Origin: Prillingera fragicola
Taxonomy: Eukaryota > Basidiomycota > Tremellomycetes > Trichosporonales > Trichosporonaceae
Assembly: GCA_002335605.1 (NCBI GenBank)
Contig: BEDY01000002.1
Location: 620,001-684,000 of the forward strand
DNA length: 64,000 bases
Reading direction: 5' to 3'
Part shown: one piece after another, positions 59,690-64,000 of the stretch
Layout: the number at the start of each line of letters is the position of its first letter
How positions within the stretch are numbered: the first letter of the stretch is position 1
The notes under the pieces: generated by a model
Told to the model about the DNA's origin: nothing
The model's input: the letters and a program-made list of their open reading frames with translations, nothing else
Databases searched by the model: none
Made by a program: the position numbers and the translations under genes

Positions 59690-60417
59690 ATGGTCAAGGT
59701 GAGCAACAACGCGTACGCGGATCTACAGGGACAGCGCCGAGATGGAACGACGGTTCTTGGATCGAGCGCTGGTCCTTGATGTCTTTGGGCGCACTGGCGC
59801 GCGCACCCAGAGATGTGATCCCGACGCCGAGGAGGCCGACTGAGCATGTGCTAATGGACCAGATCTACAAGCCCGGAAAGGTTGCCGTCGTCCTCTCGGG
59901 TCGTCAGGCCGGCAAGAAGGTCGTTGTCATCCAGCAGCGTGACGAGGGCACCAAGGAGCGCCCTTACCCCCACGCCATTGTTGCTGGCATCGAGCGGTTA
60001 GTCAAGCGAGGGAGCAGAGCCGGGCAGGCAGGAAGAGGAGCAGAGGAGTGGGGAGAGACGTGCGGGCGAGAGAGATTGGAAGGGATGGAGACGAGCTGCC
60101 CGGCTTTGTGATGTGTCGTCCGCGCACAATTGCTGATATATTTCTTCAGTTACCCCCTGAAGGTGACCAAGTCGATGGGCAAGAAGAAGGTTGCCAAGCG
60201 CAGCAAGGTCAAGCCCTTCATCAAGGTCGTCAACTACGCCCACCTCCTCCCCACCCGTTACGTCCTCGAGCTCGACTCGCTCAAGGGCTCGGTCTCCAAC
60301 GACACCTTCAAGGAGCCTACCCAGCGTGAGGACTCGAAGAAGGCCATCAAGAAGGCCTTCGAGGAGCGTTACGCCAAGGGCTCGAACCGCTGGTTCTTCT
60401 CCAAGCTCCGCTTCTAA
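59690..60417 (+). CDS. RPL27: 60S ribosomal protein L27 (eL27)
   Basis: Large-subunit ribosomal protein. Exons 59690-59698, 59863-59996 and 60150-60417 give exactly 136 residues, the universal eL27 length. The first coding exon holds three codons (Met-Val-Lys); exon 2 continues [20 protein letters not shown] and ends IVAGIER; exon 3 has [19 protein letters not shown], the [14 protein letters not shown] block and the end [12 protein letters not shown]. Both coding introns are long for this window (164 and 153 bases). I looked for C/D snoRNA boxes in them and found none convincing. Codon use is strongly biased to C-ending codons. Confidence 0.97.
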
Positions 60418-60971
60418 GCTCCGTCTTTAATATGACGACGGCTGGGCGCACAGAGTAGGCGGGTAGACACAGGGTTCATGTACCAGATCGTGGGATGCGA
60501 TCACACCTGCACACATTATGACTTAGAGACGTTTGCGTCGTGGGACAGGAGAGAGGACCCAGAGGGTGATGCTGCTCGTAGTGTCAACTACGGTATTCAG
60601 GCCGGTCATTCCGCCCGCAGCACAGCAGCAAGGCAGCAGCAGCTTCGTGTGAGCAATTGCTGATCAGAGACTTTGGAGTTTTTTAATGCTTCCGTTCCCA
60701 CGTGGCTGTGGCCGACAGTTCCGGACAGGGTTTGTGTGATCGACAAGGTCGGGTCTCCGCTGCACATGTCTAGCAACAGCTTGGTGATTTAGCAACAGCT
60801 TGGTCACCGACCCGCGCGTCTGCTGCAACAGTGCCAGAATCTAATCACTCATTCATCACCAACAGCTATTACGATCCTCTCTTTCCATTCTGGCTCATTA
60901 CTAGGCCTCAAAAATCATGGCAAGAAAGTTGGAGGAGCCGGAAGTGTCCATTGTCCGCTGCAAGTTGGAAA
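60418..60971. terminator. Convergent 3' region of RPL27 and the CAF120-like gene
   Basis: 554 bases between convergent stop codons. It contains a 15-base direct repeat, TAGCAACAGCTTGGT at 60771-60785 and 60790-60804. No gene is supported. Confidence 0.45.
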
Positions 60972-63900
60972 TCAAGATGCTTCACGCTCACTGCCAGAGT
61001 GCGACGGGGCACTGTGACCACCTGGGCCGCCGGGCATTCCAGGTGGGGGCATGTGCATGCCAGGGTACTGGCCTGGGGGACTGCCGCCGGGATACTGACC
61101 AGGTGCTCCGGGCCAACCGCTACCAGGCGGGGGCATGCCGTAGGGCGAGAAGCCGCCATACATGCTCGGAGGCGCCATGCCGTAGCCGTATCCACCACCG
61201 TAGCCGAAAGAGGGGGACGTGGCGCGCATGACATCGTTGGGTGAGGTGCGGCCGTCGCGGGTCTCGTTGTCGCCCATCTGCGACCCAGCCTGCGACATGG
61301 CCATCATGGTTTGCTGGTATGCCATCTGCGCTGCCATCATGGCCTGTTGCTGGGCCTGTGGGCTCATCATACCACCCATGCCGGGGTATCCTCCAGGATA
61401 GCCCATTGGGTTCATGCCGTAGGGAGGGAACTGTGGTGGGGCACCGTATGGCATCATGCCAGGTCCACCCATCTGAGGTCCACCCATGCCACCGTACTGT
61501 GACATGTGGTCCATCTGCTGGCGCTGCAGCTCATCAATCTTGCGCTGGCGCTCCTCGGCGATGCGGCGCTCGCGGTCGCGGTCGGTAAGCGTCGCGCCGA
61601 TACCACCAGCATTCTTCCTGTCACGCTCGTGTGCAGCGACAGCGCCGACAAGACCAGTCTGAGGGGGAGGGGGCTTGGCAGGCACATTGACGAGCGCACC
61701 ACCCGTTTCGCGCGCCACCTCTTCCTGGCGCTTGGCTGAGCGGTCCTCCTTGTCCTGGATACCAGCCTGGAGAAGACCACCAGGAGCGAACGCCTTGGTG
61801 AGGGTGACCGAAGGCTCCTCGAGCTCGATGAATTTGCCGCCCTTGGGCTCCATACCGTGCTCAACTGCAAAGTTGGCATTCCACACATTCTGGCGCGCTG
61901 CGGGAGGTGCAGGCAAGGATCCGGCGTTGGCTTGCGGCTGCTGAGGCAGGTGGCGGTGGGGCGCGGGGGGGCTGCGCGAGCGAGGGCGGTCGGTAGCCAT
62001 TGACTGACCGTTGTACATGGACGACCCACGGTCATTGTACGATTGAGGTGCGCGGTCGTTGTACGATTGGGGTGCGCGGTCGTTGTACGACGATGGGGGG
62101 CCATTGCGGTCGTAACCGTACATCGATGTTGGCGCCTGGTGCTGAGGTCCGTCCAAGTACTGATCCCCGTTGCCGTTCGTGTCACCGCCGGGGCGTGGCA
62201 CGGGGGGGAGAGCACGTGAGCCGGAGCGCGATACATCAGGTCGGCGAGAAGCAGAGTCATGGACGGGCTCTTCTTCATCAGACTCGTCCTCGTCGTCACT
62301 CCACGGCTGATTGGACGGAGCTGGCTTGCCCTGACGCTTACCACCACCGGGAACATTCATCGCACGCTGCTGCTCGGCAGCCTGCGCCTCTGCCTTGGCA
62401 CGACGCTCAGCAGCCGCCTTTGAAGGGGCAAAGGAAGACCGGACCTCTGGAATAGCCGCAGCAGCGCCACCAGCAGCAGCCAAGCCTGCGGCGGCAGCTG
62501 CAATAGGGGCCGCGTTGGACGAAGTCTTAGTCTTGATGGGCGACGCGGGCGGCTGGTCGGCATAAGCCAGGTAGGCAGCGGCATCGCTTGCAATGTCGTG
62601 TCCCGTGCTGGAAGGGGCCAAGTTGCCCGGAGGTGTAGTCTTGTTAATCGGAGCCTGCGCGTCGTTCGAGGGACGACCGCCCGTGGGCTGGGTCTCCTGA
62701 GGTGCACGGGTGCCTTGCTGAGGCTGGCTATTGGACAAAGTGTCCTGCGATCCACGGCGAGGACCAGAAGCAACCTGGTGGAGACCCAGCTGCCCCATCC
62801 TCGCCTCTGCCGAGTCGACCGAACGAGTGTGGCTGCTATTGCTAGTCGCAGGCTTGGGTGACAAAGCCTGAGGCTTACCCTGCGAATCAGTGCTGGCCGC
62901 ACGAACGTTTCCAAAGGTGGGCAGCTGGCGGGCGCCAGAGGGACGGCGCGCTACCTCTGGGCGAGGCTGCTGCTGGTCTGGCGAAGCAGTCAACGCAGAG
63001 CGCATCGCGGGCTTGTCAACTGGCGACATGACAGTGGGCGAAGCCATGTTCGAGTTGGTCCTCGCCGCAGTGACAATAGGGGGTACAGCCTTGGTCGCCG
63101 GAGGAGGCACGGGTGGCGCAGGCTGCTGGGGGTCCTCCACCATGTTCATGAGGTACATGGCCGCAGGCTCATCACGCAGACCAGCTTGCAGGGGCTCAGC
63201 CGATGACATGCGCTGGGGCTTCGGAGCGTGCAGCTTGCTCGAGTTGCTGTTCTGGGATCCCTGGTGCGGTGATCCCATGACTGCGGCACCGGCAGCTGCA
63301 GCTCCAACGGCAGCAGCACCAGCGGCGAGAACCTTGGGCGACATTGTTGACTTCTGCGGCGACGTCTCCTGGGGCAACTGCGCGGGAATGGCCTGAGGAG
63401 GCGACTGTTGCTTCCGCATTGCTGGTTGCTCGAACTGCTGACCAGACGCCTGGCGCGCAGGCTGATACGCAGGAGACTTGTACGACTGCTGCTGACCACC
63501 AGCAAGCGGCTGGGCGGGAGGCTTTGAAAAGTCAACTGGAGGAGCACTGAAGTCTGACAACGTGGAGCTTGTTTCGGGGCCACCAAAGGTCTGGCCACCA
63601 GGGGTCGAGGCACCAGATCGGGAGGCGAAGTCATGCGAATCTTGACCATATGCAGCGCCGTTGACAGACGTAGGGGCGCTGGCGTTGGCGCTAGAGGCGT
63701 GGCTGGCACCAAGTGACGGGGCGAGACCGGAGGGCGTGCGCCCCGACTCTTGAGACCAGGCCGTTGGCTCTGTGCTGCGCGAGGCAACTGTCTCGGGGTG
63801 CGGGCTGGGCTGGAGTGCCACGGCCGGCGTTGGGAGAGTACCAACTGCCAGGTTTTCCGGTTTGTCTGCAATGGGCTGCAGATCGGATACCATCTGACCC

Positions 63901-64000
63901 TTGGGCTGCTCGGCGTGACCCGTACGAGAGGTCGAGTTGGTGCGCGACGCAGCGGCCGACTCGGTAATTGGCGTGAGAGCGCCACTGCGGGAGGACTCGT
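60972..64000 (-). CDS. CAF120/SKG3-like CCR4-NOT-associated protein, C-terminal part (5' end beyond the window)
   Basis: The frame is open from the right edge to TGA at 60972-60974, about 1,009 residues; no start is needed inside the window. Most is disordered (Ser, Pro, Gln, Ala). The conserved part is near the end of the fungal Caf120 family as I recall it: FIELEEPSVTLTKAFAPGGL, then QTGLVGAVAAHERDRKNAGG, IGATLTDRDRERRIAEERQR and a glutamine/methionine-rich helix. The tail is Gly/Pro/Met/Tyr-rich (GYGYGMAPPSMYGGFSPYG). Caf120 proteins carry an N-terminal PH domain and associate with CCR4-NOT; that domain would lie to the right of this window. A tandem SYNDRAPQ repeat (three units) is encoded around 62030-62090. 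The name is from memory of the motif block and not confirmed by a search. Confidence 0.7.
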   Translation of the reverse strand, partial: ESSRSGALTPITESAAASRTNSTSRTGHAEQPKGQMVSDLQPIADKPENLAVGTLPTPAVALQPSPHPETVASRSTEPTAWSQESGRTPSGLAPSLGASHASSANASAPTSVNGAAYGQDSHDFASRSGASTPGGQTFGGPETSSTLSDFSAPPVDFSKPPAQPLAGGQQQSYKSPAYQPARQASGQQFEQPAMRKQQSPPQAIPAQLPQETSPQKSTMSPKVLAAGAAAVGAAAAGAAVMGSPHQGSQNSNSSKLHAPKPQRMSSAEPLQAGLRDEPAAMYLMNMVEDPQQPAPPVPPPATKAVPPIVTAARTNSNMASPTVMSPVDKPAMRSALTASPDQQQPRPEVARRPSGARQLPTFGNVRAASTDSQGKPQALSPKPATSNSSHTRSVDSAEARMGQLGLHQVASGPRRGSQDTLSNSQPQQGTRAPQETQPTGGRPSNDAQAPINKTTPPGNLAPSSTGHDIASDAAAYLAYADQPPASPIKTKTSSNAAPIAAAAAGLAAAGGAAAAIPEVRSSFAPSKAAAERRAKAEAQAAEQQRAMNVPGGGKRQGKPAPSNQPWSDDEDESDEEEPVHDSASRRPDVSRSGSRALPPVPRPGGDTNGNGDQYLDGPQHQAPTSMYGYDRNGPPSSYNDRAPQSYNDRAPQSYNDRGSSMYNGQSMATDRPRSRSPPAPHRHLPQQPQANAGSLPAPPAARQNVWNANFAVEHGMEPKGGKFIELEEPSVTLTKAFAPGGLLQAGIQDKEDRSAKRQEEVARETGGALVNVPAKPPPPQTGLVGAVAAHERDRKNAGGIGATLTDRDRERRIAEERQRKIDELQRQQMDHMSQYGGMGGPQMGGPGMMPYGAPPQFPPYGMNPMGYPGGYPGMGGMMSPQAQQQAMMAAQMAYQQTMMAMSQAGSQMGDNETRDGRTSPNDVMRATSPSFGYGGGYGYGMAPPSMYGGFSPYGMPPPGSGWPGAPGQYPGGSPPGQYPGMHMPPPGMPGGPGGHSAPSHSGSEREAS

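Noticed and set aside
1..64000. CRISPR array, prophage, insertion sequence or retrotransposon
   Set aside because: No regularly spaced repeats, transposase, reverse transcriptase, integrase or long terminal repeats are visible; intron-rich eukaryotic genes fill the window.

Overview
The window looks like a gene-dense, GC-rich stretch of a nuclear chromosome from a basidiomycete fungus, most likely a Tremellomycete yeast (Cryptococcus or Trichosporon relatives). Reasons: almost every gene is split by very short introns (mostly 33-80 bases) with GTGAGT-type donors and a CTGAC or CTAAC branch site 8-15 bases before the acceptor; a homolog of the basidiomycete 'macrofage activating glycoprotein' is present; and there is a FRAY-type STE20 kinase, which I associate with this group. 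The lineage call is inference from gene structure and protein content; no marker gene was searched.

Layout. 1-12.1 kb: RSA3 (ribosome assembly, +), a very long PH-domain protein (-) and SOF1 (-). 12.4-19.3 kb: a protein with an N-terminal UIM-like motif (+), a small unknown protein (+) and a FRAY-like kinase (+). 20.2-21.5 kb: a GPI-type secreted glycoprotein (-). 23.3-29.1 kb: MSH2 (-), RAD23 (-) and RPL35 (+). 30.2-34.5 kb: a small Cys-rich gene (+), RRN11-like (-) and eIF4A (+). 34.9-39.4 kb: PET100 (-), SSL2/XPB (+) and RPA12 (-). 39.7-47.5 kb: ALG2 (-), cytosine deaminase FCY1 (-) and MON2 (+). 47.7-52.7 kb: a Met4/Cys3-type bZIP (-) and the HOG MAPKK PBS2 (+). 53.4-59.3 kb: SER3 (+) and ATG13 (+). 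59.7-64 kb: RPL27 (+) and the C-terminal part of a CAF120-like protein that runs off the right edge (-).

The genes are mostly housekeeping. Several themes recur: ribosome production (RSA3, SOF1, RPL35, RPL27, Pol I factors RRN11 and RPA12, eIF4A), genome maintenance (MSH2, RAD23, SSL2 within about 15 kb), and stress or nutrient control (PBS2, bZIP, ATG13, SER3). Head-to-head pairs with short shared promoters are frequent: SOF1/UIM protein, RAD23/RPL35, RRN11/eIF4A, PET100/SSL2 and FCY1/MON2.

I found no CRISPR array, transposon, rRNA, convincing tRNA or prophage, and nothing that looks like a new defence or mobile system. The most interesting items are start codons isolated in tiny exons (SOF1, RPL27, perhaps MSH2), the uncharacterised UIM-like protein, the ~2,880-residue PH protein, the small Cys-rich gene with an unresolved intron, and the bZIP whose DNA-binding signature is split by an intron. 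All gene models were spliced by eye; intron ends were chosen by reading frame, splice consensus and family alignment from memory.
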